Of a stretch of 64,000 bases of DNA, positions 15,676-22,476 are shown in pieces; position 1 is the first letter of the stretch, and the number at the start of each line of letters is the position of its first letter. The DNA is from Acidipropionibacterium thoenii DSM 20276. Lineage in GTDB: Bacteria; Actinomycetota; Actinomycetes; Propionibacteriales; Propionibacteriaceae. Made by a program: the position numbers and the translations under genes. The notes beneath the pieces are model-generated. The model made no database searches. It was given only the letters and a program-made list of their open reading frames with translations, and had not been told where the DNA came from. The stretch is from NCBI RefSeq assembly GCF_000423445.1, contig NZ_KE384019.1:325404-389403 (forward strand), read 5' to 3'.

Positions 15676-16924
15676 GTGAGGTTTCAGAAGCATACGACAT
15701 TGCCCCTAGTCATCTTCGGAATGATCGCCGCAGGCCTGAGTATGGGCACAGGGAGTCCGGCGGCGAACGCCTCTCCGACGCCGTCGGATCAGACATGCAT
15801 AGTCCGGGGCTCGGACGGGCAGGTGTCGTGGTTCGGAGATCCGGACGCTGAGATGAGCAAGCTGGGCGAAGATCTGGCGGCAGTGGTCGCCGACTACCCC
15901 GACAATGCCACTGGTACAGCTTTCTGCTCCCACTATGAGGGGCTGGCCGTATATCTGTCGAGCCCCACTCCGGCGCTGACGACGGCCATAAGGAAGCTTG
16001 AGGATGCACACCCCGGCGCCGTGATCGAGATGCATGCAGTGGCGCATTCCCTCAATGAATTGATGAATACAGGCAGGAATCTGAGTGTCTCCCTTGGGCT
16101 AGGGGATAATATGGTTGGGTGGGGGCCAGTGATATACGACGGATCGCTCGAAGTTGACGTCAAGGAGTCGGCTTTGACGCAAAAAGTTCGTGCGAAGAGT
16201 TCAGTCCCGTCAACCGCAAAGGGGATGGCGAGTCCTGTGTCTGTCTCCTATCGTCCAAGTGCCGAGGGGGAGGATGCTGCCACACGACTTGCCGATTCGC
16301 CGCCGTGGTATATGGGTGGACGACTGAACTATTCATACGGTGGGAGTGGGTACTACTGCTCATCCGGGATTCCGATCACGGTGAATGGCGTACATACACT
16401 CATGACGGCGGGGCACTGCAGGGGCAGCAGCTTCACCAACAACGGTTCAGTGGTCGGGGCGCAGTACACGACGGCCTGTCCCGGGAACGCAGACATCTAC
16501 GGAGACTGGAAGCTCATCAAGGGATCGAGCTACGCCAAGCGAGTCTTCAGCGGCGGGCTCTCGAGTGGTGACAGTCACCCCATCACGACGTCGCGTTGGA
16601 AAACTCTCCCCCTCGGAAACGGGATGTGCACCTCGGGAAGCACAAGCGGGCAGATATGCAGGTACAAGGTTAACAGCACTGGGCGGAGCCTTACGGTTGA
16701 TGGTGTCACGAGTAATCAATCTTATTGAGCTATACCATGGATCACGAGATGAGGGGGGATTTCGTGGTGGCGATTCCGGTGGAACATGCTATTACGCAAA
16801 TTCAAGTGGTATGACGGCGGCGGGTATCGTCAAGGGTACTAAGCCTTGGTTGCTTGGAATGAGCTACTACTGCACTGATCTCATGGGAATGCAGGCCTGG
16901 AACTCGTCAGTGAAGCTGGGCTGA
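15676..16924 (+). pseudogene. Secreted chymotrypsin-fold serine protease, frameshifted
   Basis: Secreted S1-like serine protease split by a frameshift. GTG at 15676 has AAGGAGGAG directly upstream and starts a signal peptide (LPLVIFGMIAAGLSMGTGSP, cleavage near ANA-SP), then a pro-region of about 180 residues. The catalytic His is in LMTAGHCRG (His247) and a candidate Asp is in NADIYGDW. The first frame stops at TGA 16726-16728 after residue 350. The frame one base later has no stop until 16924 and carries the missing half: RGGDSGGTCYYA with the catalytic Ser codon at 16775-16777. Skipping one base near 16700-16728 restores one protein of about 415 residues. No classical slippery site is seen, so a broken gene or a sequencing error is more likely than programmed frameshifting. 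Confidence 0.75.
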
Positions 16925-16929
16925 CGAGG

Positions 16930-17454
16930 ATGCGGTTCGTTTGGCCGATTATGGTTGGTGATTGGGTGGGGTTGTCTGTGTTGTTGAGTGCGTGTGGGGG
17001 TTCGGGCCAGGGGGCCGTGCCGGGGCCAGCCTCCACGACTGCAGAGTCGTCGTCGCCCGTCTCCCCATCGGGCTCGCCTCTGGCGTGTTCAGCTGAGGCT
17101 GTCAAGGACGCACCGAAGCTGACGTTCGGTAGGGCGAGGACCCTGATCGGTACTCGTCCGTGGTACTGCGATATCGACACCGAGACGGGGCGGATCGAGG
17201 TCGCCCAGGCTCCTGATGCGTCCACGAGTACCGAGGAGTGGATGCGTGCCTTGAGTACCGACGTCGCGTTGCCGAAAGGGTTTGACGAGGACGCCAGAGG
17301 CGCCGGCTACGTCGATATCGGCGGTCGCTGGTACCGCCTCCGCCAGGCGGGGATCGGCCATGATGCGTCCGCGCAGGTTTCCTCGTCCGGATGGCGCCCA
17401 CGCGGTGGTCTTCGTGTTCCCATCAATGGACCCCTGGGGCGAGTGAATGCGTGA
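16930..17454 (+). CDS. Lipoprotein, tandem paralogue 1 (function unknown)
   Basis: Predicted secreted lipoprotein of 174 residues: short signal peptide with lipobox LLSAC (lipidated Cys22), a low-complexity Gly/Pro/Ala/Ser/Thr linker of about 30 residues, then a small domain with two cysteines (LACSAEAVKDAP and RPWYCDIDT) likely to form a disulfide. It is a close paralogue of the next gene; the signal, linker and first half of the domain are nearly identical at DNA level. The C-terminal 25 residues (from SSSGWRPRGG) are unmatched: about 50-60 bases are present here that the second copy lacks. It starts six bases after the protease stop, suggesting co-transcription. I do not recognise the family. 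Confidence 0.75.
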   Translation: MRFVWPIMVGDWVGLSVLLSACGGSGQGAVPGPASTTAESSSPVSPSGSPLACSAEAVKDAPKLTFGRARTLIGTRPWYCDIDTETGRIEVAQAPDASTSTEEWMRALSTDVALPKGFDEDARGAGYVDIGGRWYRLRQAGIGHDASAQVSSSGWRPRGGLRVPINGPLGRVNA

Positions 17455-17466
17455 GAGGTGATGACA

Positions 17467-17943
17467 ATGCGTCTTGTCCGGCTGATGGTTGTTGCGGGTT
17501 GGGTGGGGTTGTCGGTGTTGTTGAGTGCGTGTGGGGGTTCGGGCCAGGGGGCCGTGCCGGGGCCAGCCTCCACGACTGCAGAGTCGTCGTCGGCCATCTC
17601 CCCGTCGGGGTCGTCTCTGGCGTGTTCAGCTGAGGCGGTCAAGGATGCACCGGGGCTGACGTTCGAGAGGGCGAGGACCCTGATCGGTACTCGTCCGTGG
17701 TACTGCGATATCGACACCGTGACGGGGCGGTTCGAGGTGTTTCAGCCCCCGGACACGTCTACGAGTACCGAGGAGTGGATGCGCGCCATCAGTACCGACG
17801 TCGCATTGCCGAAGGGGTTCGATGAGGAGACGTCGGTGAAGGCGTACGTGGCGATTGACGGGCATTGGTACCGGGTTCGGTACGCCGGTGGAGAGGCTCA
17901 TGACGCTCCCGCACAGGTCTCTCCTGGGGCGAGCAGCACCTGA
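17467..17943 (+). CDS. Lipoprotein, tandem paralogue 2 (function unknown)
   Basis: Second copy of the lipoprotein, 158 residues with the start at the ATG at 17467, which aligns exactly with copy 1 (both place the lipobox cysteine at residue 22) and has GAGAGG nine bases upstream; in-frame starts at 17458 and 17461 are also possible. Domain layout is the same: LLSAC lipobox, identical Gly/Ala/Ser-rich linker, ACSAEAVKDAPGLTFERART, RPWYCDIDT, STEEWMRAISTDVALPKGF. It ends in APAQVSPGASST, the more natural terminus of the pair. Function unknown; proximity to the protease allows a role as inhibitor, substrate or surface partner, but nothing in the sequence proves it. Confidence 0.75.
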   Translation: MRLVRLMVVAGWVGLSVLLSACGGSGQGAVPGPASTTAESSSAISPSGSSLACSAEAVKDAPGLTFERARTLIGTRPWYCDIDTVTGRFEVFQPPDTSTSTEEWMRAISTDVALPKGFDEETSVKAYVAIDGHWYRVRYAGGEAHDAPAQVSPGASST

Positions 17944-17954
17944 GGACGTGGATC

Positions 17955-18791
17955 TCAGCGCTTCGTCAGCGGCAGCAGGTTCCTGCGGGTGATGCCGCGG
18001 GCGGCGAGCTGGTCGACGATGCGGGGCACCCAGTCGGCGATCGTCTCCTCTCGGAACGGCCAGTCGTGGCCCTCCTGGATCCGATCGGCCGGTACTCCGG
18101 ACTCCATCGCGGTGCGCACCTGATCGACGGCCCGGCCGATCTCACCCGCCTGGGTCATGACGCTCAGGGCCTCGGCCGGGTCACCATGGCCCGGCACGAA
18201 CAGTCCCTCGCCGTTGGCGGCGCTGACCGCCGAGGAGATCGCCGAGGGCCAGTTCCAGAAGTCGGTGGACTCATCGGCCTGCGGATCCCCCGAGGTCTCC
18301 ACCAGATCCCCCAGGAAGGTCACCTGCTCATCGGGCACCCGTACCACCAGATCACCGTCGGTGTGGCCGGCCCCAGGGTGGACGACCTCGGCCGACAGCC
18401 CGCCGAGGTCCAGGTAGGCCAGCATCGACATCGGATGTTCGACCGATCCCCGGAGGTCGGGCGCCATTCGCGCGACTGCTGCCCGGTGCATCCACACCTC
18501 GATCCCTTCGGGCCCGGCAGCCCGCCGCACGGCACCCAGCCCGCCGCAGTGATCACCGTGGTGGTGGGTCACCACCACCCGGTCCACCGGACGCCCCATC
18601 GCACGGGCAGCGGCCATCGACAACGCAGCACCCTGCGAGGGCGTCGACCCGGTGTCGACGAGCAGAAGATGGTCCACTCCGATCACCAGGCCACAGGTCA
18701 CCCCGTACGGGTCCAGCCGGGTGGTCCAGACGCTGGCGGTCAGCGGGGTCCACACGACGTCGTCGCGGTGGTGGCTGGATGTCGACTCCAT
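17955..18791 (-). CDS. MBL-fold metallohydrolase
   Basis: Cytosolic metallo-beta-lactamase-fold hydrolase of 278 residues. The dinuclear metal motif HHHGDH lies in VVVTHHHGDHCGG, with downstream metal ligands in GAGHTDGDLVV and VPGHGDP. The substrate is unknown; the family covers thioesterases, lactonases and quorum-quenching-like enzymes. The ATG at 18791 follows a natural N-terminus (ESTSSHHRDDVVWTPL). It is divergent from hrcA, with the CIRCE element in the gap, and is the only minus-strand gene between hemW and rsmE, so its promoter must run close to the heat-shock control region. Confidence 0.82.
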   Translation of the reverse strand: MESTSSHHRDDVVWTPLTASVWTTRLDPYGVTCGLVIGVDHLLLVDTGSTPSQGAALSMAAARAMGRPVDRVVVTHHHGDHCGGLGAVRRAAGPEGIEVWMHRAAVARMAPDLRGSVEHPMSMLAYLDLGGLSAEVVHPGAGHTDGDLVVRVPDEQVTFLGDLVETSGDPQADESTDFWNWPSAISSAVSAANGEGLFVPGHGDPAEALSVMTQAGEIGRAVDQVRTAMESGVPADRIQEGHDWPFREETIADWVPRIVDQLAARGITRRNLLPLTKR

Positions 18792-18856
18792 GCCAGCAAG
18801 AATGGCACGCAACCGGCAACGATGACACGGTCCGACCCGGGGGCGGCGTCCCGCGA

Positions 18857-18887
18857 TAGACTGGCACTCGTTGTCTGGGAGTGCCAG
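18857..18887 (+). promoter_or_regulatory. hrcA promoter with CIRCE operator
   Basis: CTGGCACTC (18861-18869), a nine-base spacer and GAGTGCCAG (18879-18887) form a perfect inverted repeat with the exact CIRCE arm-spacer-arm geometry, differing from the consensus only in the outer bases. A TAGACT hexamer (18857-18862) overlaps the left arm by two bases, so bound HrcA would block the -10 region. This predicts autoregulated, heat-inducible hrcA-dnaJ expression. Confidence 0.92.
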
Positions 18888-18918
18888 GATCGGCGCATCC
18901 GGGAGGTGAGGAGGGACC

Positions 18919-19938
18919 GTGCTCGACGACCGCAAGCTCGACGTGCTCAAGGCCATCGTCACCGACTACGTCTCCAGCAAGGAGCCGGTGGGCTCCAAGG
19001 CGCTGGTGGAGCGTCATGGGCTGCGGGTCTCGCCGGCGACCGTGCGCAATGACATGGCAGTGCTGGAGGAGGAGGGGTACATCACCCACCTTCACACCAG
19101 CGCCGGCCGAATTCCCACGGACAAGGGGTATCGCCTCTTCGTCGACCGGATCGCCACGGTCAAGCCGCTGTCCGGCCCGGAACGCCGGGCCATCATGAGT
19201 TTCATGAACGGTGCCGTCGACATCGACGACATCGTCACCCGCACGGTCCGGCTGCTGGCCCAGATCACTCATCAGGTCGCGATCATGCAGTACCCGATGG
19301 TGTCCTCCTCGACGATCCGCCACCTCGAGCTGGTCGGGCTGTCGACCGATCGGGTGCTCATCGTCCTGATCACCTCCAGCGGCGCCGTCGAGCAGCGCAC
19401 CCTGGAGCTTCCCGGCCACACCGACGAGCTGCTGACCCGGCTTCGCAACCGGCTCAACCAGATTCTCATCGGCCGGACCCCGGCGGAGGCCGTCGACCTG
19501 CTGGCCGGCCTGATCGACGAGTTCGGCCCCACCGATCGGCCCAGGGCCGCCTCTGTGACGGCCGGCGTCCTGGAGATCCTGGCCACCGACCCGTCGGCCC
19601 GGGTGATGGTGGCGGGGGTGCCCAACCTCACCCGCTACGTCCCGGACCTGCAGACCTCCATCCAGCCGGTGCTGGAGGCCCTGGAGGAGCAGGTGGTGCT
19701 GTTGAGGCTGCTCGGTGACGCCACCGCCGAGGGGCCCGGTGACCTCACCGTGCGGATCGGTTCGGAGAATGCCGACGAGAACTTCCAGTCGACCTCACTG
19801 GTCGTCAGCGCCTATCGTGACGACGGTGGGCGCTCGGGACTGGGGGTCGTCGGCCCCACCCTGATGGACTACCCCTCTACGATGGCCGCGGTCCGGGCGA
19901 TCGCCCGGTACGTCGGCAGATTCCTGGCAGAAGGATGA
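18919..19938 (+). CDS. hrcA: Heat-inducible transcription repressor HrcA
   Basis: Repressor of class I heat-shock genes, 339 residues, active with GroEL as a folding co-factor. The N-terminal winged helix (LDDRKLDVLKAIVTDYVSSK, then KEPVGSKALVERHGLRVSPA) and the block ITHLHTSAGRIPTDKGYRLF are hallmarks of HrcA; the C-terminal part contains the inserted and GAF-like dimerisation regions. GTG start with AGGAGG four bases upstream. It lies directly behind a CIRCE element and ten bases ahead of dnaJ, an operon conserved in actinobacteria. Confidence 0.96.
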   Translation: MLDDRKLDVLKAIVTDYVSSKEPVGSKALVERHGLRVSPATVRNDMAVLEEEGYITHLHTSAGRIPTDKGYRLFVDRIATVKPLSGPERRAIMSFMNGAVDIDDIVTRTVRLLAQITHQVAIMQYPMVSSSTIRHLELVGLSTDRVLIVLITSSGAVEQRTLELPGHTDELLTRLRNRLNQILIGRTPAEAVDLLAGLIDEFGPTDRPRAASVTAGVLEILATDPSARVMVAGVPNLTRYVPDLQTSIQPVLEALEEQVVLLRLLGDATAEGPGDLTVRIGSENADENFQSTSLVVSAYRDDGGRSGLGVVGPTLMDYPSTMAAVRAIARYVGRFLAEG

Positions 19939-19947
19939 CCGCTTTCC

Positions 19948-21135
19948 ATGAGCACTGATTACTACGAGGTCCTCGGCGTCTCCCGCGACGCCAGCGCCGA
20001 CGAGATCAAGCGGGCCTATCGCAAGAAGGCCATGAAACTTCATCCCGACGTCGCCGGACCCGGCTCCGAGGAGGCCTTCAAGGAGGTCCAGGAGGCCTAC
20101 GAGGTGCTCCAGGACCCCCAGAAGAGGGCCATCTTCGACCGCGGTGGCGATCCGGCCCACCCCAACGCCGGCGGAGGCTTCGGGGATGCCGGATTCGGCG
20201 GCGGCGGATTCGATTTCACGAACCTGGTCGACGCCATGTTCGGCGGCGGTTCCCCGTTCGGTGGCGGCGGTTCGGGACGCGGCCCCCGTTCCCGGGTGCG
20301 GCGCGGCCAGGACGCCCTGGTCCGGATGCGCCTGACCTTGGCCGAGGCGGCCTTCGGGGTCACCAAACCACTGGACGTCGACACCGCGGTGGTCTGTCCC
20401 AAGTGCCACGGCAAGGGCTCAGACGGGGGCTCCGAACCAGTCACCTGCACCACCTGCGAGGGTGCCGGTGAGGTCATCACCGTCCAGCGCTCCTTCCTCG
20501 GCGACATCCGTACCACCCAGCCCTGCCCCACCTGCCGGGGTTACGGCAGCGTCATCGCCCACCCCTGCTCGGAGTGCTCCGGGGAGGGTCGGGTGCGCAC
20601 CTCGCGCACCATCAACGTCAAGATCCCGGCCGGGGTCGACGACGGCAACCGCATCCACCTGGACTCCCAGGGCGAGGTCGGACCTGGCGGTGGGCCTGCC
20701 GGTGACCTCTATGTCGAGCTGTCGGTGGCCCCTCACGAGGTCTTCCGGCGCGACGGCAGCAATCTCGAGATGGCCATCGAGGTGCCGATGACCGCTGCGG
20801 CACTGGGTACCACCGTCTCGGTGCGCACCCTGGAGGCCGACCGGGAGGACGTCGACGCCGAGCAGGGCAGCGTCACCGTGGAGATCCCGGCTGGAACCCA
20901 GTCGGGCTCCCGGATCGTCGTGGAGGGTCGCGGTATCCCGCGGCTGCGCGGCGGTGGCCGGGGCGATCTCGGCGTCTCCCTGCTCATCAAGACCCCGACC
21001 AAGCTGGACGGCCATCAGAAGGATCTGCTGCGCCAGCTGGCCGATGCCCGTGGTGAGACCGAGGTCAACCCTGCGGTGCGCGCCTCCGGTTCGAAGGGGG
21101 TCTTCTCCCGGCTCAAGGAGGCCTTCGGGGCATGA
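19948..21135 (+). CDS. dnaJ: Chaperone protein DnaJ
   Basis: Hsp70 co-chaperone of 395 residues that stimulates DnaK ATPase and binds unfolded clients. The J domain (residues 1-70) contains the HPD triad in MKLHPDVAG; a Gly/Phe-rich segment (about 70-115) follows; four zinc-finger repeats are visible ([32 protein letters not shown]); the rest is the substrate-binding beta-domain pair. The absence of dnaK/grpE beside it and the linkage to hrcA identify it as the actinobacterial DnaJ2 copy. Its stop overlaps the rsmE start by four bases. Confidence 0.96.
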   Translation: MSTDYYEVLGVSRDASADEIKRAYRKKAMKLHPDVAGPGSEEAFKEVQEAYEVLQDPQKRAIFDRGGDPAHPNAGGGFGDAGFGGGGFDFTNLVDAMFGGGSPFGGGGSGRGPRSRVRRGQDALVRMRLTLAEAAFGVTKPLDVDTAVVCPKCHGKGSDGGSEPVTCTTCEGAGEVITVQRSFLGDIRTTQPCPTCRGYGSVIAHPCSECSGEGRVRTSRTINVKIPAGVDDGNRIHLDSQGEVGPGGGPAGDLYVELSVAPHEVFRRDGSNLEMAIEVPMTAAALGTTVSVRTLEADREDVDAEQGSVTVEIPAGTQSGSRIVVEGRGIPRLRGGGRGDLGVSLLIKTPTKLDGHQKDLLRQLADARGETEVNPAVRASGSKGVFSRLKEAFGA

Positions 21136-21896
21136 GTGACGCCTGCTTCATCGCAGAACTGGGTGACGCCGGTCCCGGCGATCTGGTGGAGATCACCGGC
21201 CCCGAGGGTCACCACGCCGCGGCGGTGCGGCGCATCGAGGTGGGTGAGTCGGTGCTGGTCAGCGACGGTCGCGGATCGGCGGTGCGCGGGCCCGCGGTCG
21301 AGGTCGGCAGGGATCTGCTGCGGATCCGGGTCGCCGAACGGCTCCTCGAGCCCCGGAAACGGTTCCGCTGGGTGGCCGTCCAGGCCCTCATCAAGGGTCC
21401 GCGCGCCGATCTGGTGGTGGAGACCCTCACCGAGCTGGGCGTCGACGAGATCATCGCCTGGCAGGCCTCCCGTTCCATCGTCCGCTGGGGAGCCGACAAG
21501 CGGGCGAAGGCGCTGGGCCGCTGGCGCACCACAGCCAGGCAGGCATCCAAGCAGGCTCGACGGTTCACGGTGCCGACCGTCTCCTTCGCCACCACGGCCG
21601 AGCTGGTGTCGCGGATCGGCGCGGCACAGCGCACCGTCGTGCTCCACGAGAGTGCCAGCGCACCGATCCGACCCCAGGACCTTCCTGACAGCGGCGATGT
21701 CCTGATGGTGGTCGGGCCCGAGGGCGGCATCAGTCCTGCCGAGCTCGAGGCGCTGACCGCAGCAGGGGGTAGGCCGGTACTGGTGGCCGATGCCGTGTTG
21801 CGCGCCTCCACCGCTCCGGTGGTCGGGCTGGCCCAGTTGCAGGCCCTGGCCGGGCTCACCTCGCCGCAGTCAGACAGCGATCCGGCCCGCAGCTGA
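21132..21896 (+). CDS. rsmE: 16S rRNA (uracil-1498-N3)-methyltransferase
   Basis: SPOUT-class RNA methyltransferase of 254 residues that methylates N3 of U1498 in the 30S decoding region. The N-terminal PUA-like domain ([20 protein letters not shown]) is followed by the knotted SAM-binding domain with [20 protein letters not shown], the [16 protein letters not shown] loop and [18 protein letters not shown] at the C-terminus. It is coupled to dnaJ by ATGA overlap, as in most actinobacteria. Last gene of the hrcA operon; a GC hairpin lies downstream. Confidence 0.94.
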   Translation: MSDACFIAELGDAGPGDLVEITGPEGHHAAAVRRIEVGESVLVSDGRGSAVRGPAVEVGRDLLRIRVAERLLEPRKRFRWVAVQALIKGPRADLVVETLTELGVDEIIAWQASRSIVRWGADKRAKALGRWRTTARQASKQARRFTVPTVSFATTAELVSRIGAAQRTVVLHESASAPIRPQDLPDSGDVLMVVGPEGGISPAELEALTAAGGRPVLVADAVLRASTAPVVGLAQLQALAGLTSPQSDSDPARS

Positions 21897-21919
21897 GCCA
21901 CCATCGGTGGGCTCGGCCG

Positions 21920-21945
21920 CGGGCCGGATCGTCGGTGTCGGCCCG
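21920..21945. terminator. Hairpin between convergent rsmE and DoxX gene
   Basis: CGGGCCG, 12-base loop, CGGCCCG: seven-pair stem in the middle of the convergent gap, with no T run; probable bidirectional terminator. Confidence 0.5.
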
Positions 21946-21949
21946 GGGC

Positions 21950-22348
21950 TCACTTCTTGGTGGCGGAGACCAGCAGCAGACCGCCGGTGAGGCTGACATT
22001 CTTGAGGAAGTGGATCCAGTTGCCCTGACGCTCGGCACCGTCCTTCTTCCAGAAGGGGTGACCGGCAACCGTGACCGGGACCATCTGGGCGGCCAGCACG
22101 GCGGCCGACAGCCGCGGCAGAATGCCCAGCGCCAGGGTCGAGGCGGCAGCGGCCATGGTGGCCCCGTTGAGCTTGACTAGGGTCTCGGAGTCCACCGTCC
22201 CGAGCGGTCCGCTGACGGCATCGGGCAGCTGCTCCTTGAGCGCGTCGACCATGCCGGTCATCTTCTCGGCATTGCGGAACTCGTTGACCCCTCCGACGAC
22301 GAACATGCTGGACAGGAGCGACCGGCCGATGAACTTGCTGAAAGACAT
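21950..22348 (-). CDS. DoxX family membrane protein
   Basis: Small membrane protein of 132 residues with the DoxX layout: SKFIGRSLLSSMFVVGGVNE at the N-terminus, then hydrophobic helices (TMAAAASTLALGILPRLSAA, VLAAQMVPVTVAGHPFW) and a C-terminal helix HFLKNVSLTGGLLLVSATKK. The HPFW and NWIHFLKN residues are typical of the DoxX group related to DoxD/SURF4-like proteins. In mycobacteria a DoxX protein acts with SodA and a rhodanese in redox defence; whether that applies here is unknown. GGAGG stands five bases before the ATG. Monocistronic. Confidence 0.85.
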   Translation of the reverse strand: MSFSKFIGRSLLSSMFVVGGVNEFRNAEKMTGMVDALKEQLPDAVSGPLGTVDSETLVKLNGATMAAAASTLALGILPRLSAAVLAAQMVPVTVAGHPFWKKDGAERQGNWIHFLKNVSLTGGLLLVSATKK

Positions 22349-22371
22349 GCTTCCTCCTGGACTTGAATACT

Positions 22372-22398
22372 CTCGAACTGAGTTGCCTCACTTCGAAC
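22372..22398. promoter_or_regulatory. Direct repeat TCGAAC upstream of DoxX gene
   Basis: Two TCGAAC hexamers (22373-22378 and 22393-22398) recur with a 20-base period, two helical turns, just upstream of the DoxX start. This spacing suits a dimeric regulator binding one DNA face; no regulator is identified. Confidence 0.3.
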
Positions 22399-22476
22399 GC
22401 TACTCACTGCTGCGGCATTCCGCCCCACGCGTGGTCGTTGCGAGCTCAAAGTCATTCCGGGTGGGTCCCACGGCGC

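Larger units (their letters stand above)
16930..17943 (+). repeat. Tandem gene duplication, unit about 530 bp
   Basis: Two head-to-tail copies offset by about 530 bases. Near-identity runs from the signal peptide through the RPWYCDIDT codons (about 16960-17190 against 17490-17720) and falls toward the 3' end. High DNA identity with few silent changes suggests a recent duplication. Confidence 0.85.

Noticed and set aside
16700..16760. Programmed +1 frameshift in the serine protease
   Set aside because: The stop context TCT-TAT-TGA-G is not a known slippery sequence, there is no upstream stimulatory Shine-Dalgarno as in prfB, and the G6 run is after the stop. Kept as a low-probability alternative only.
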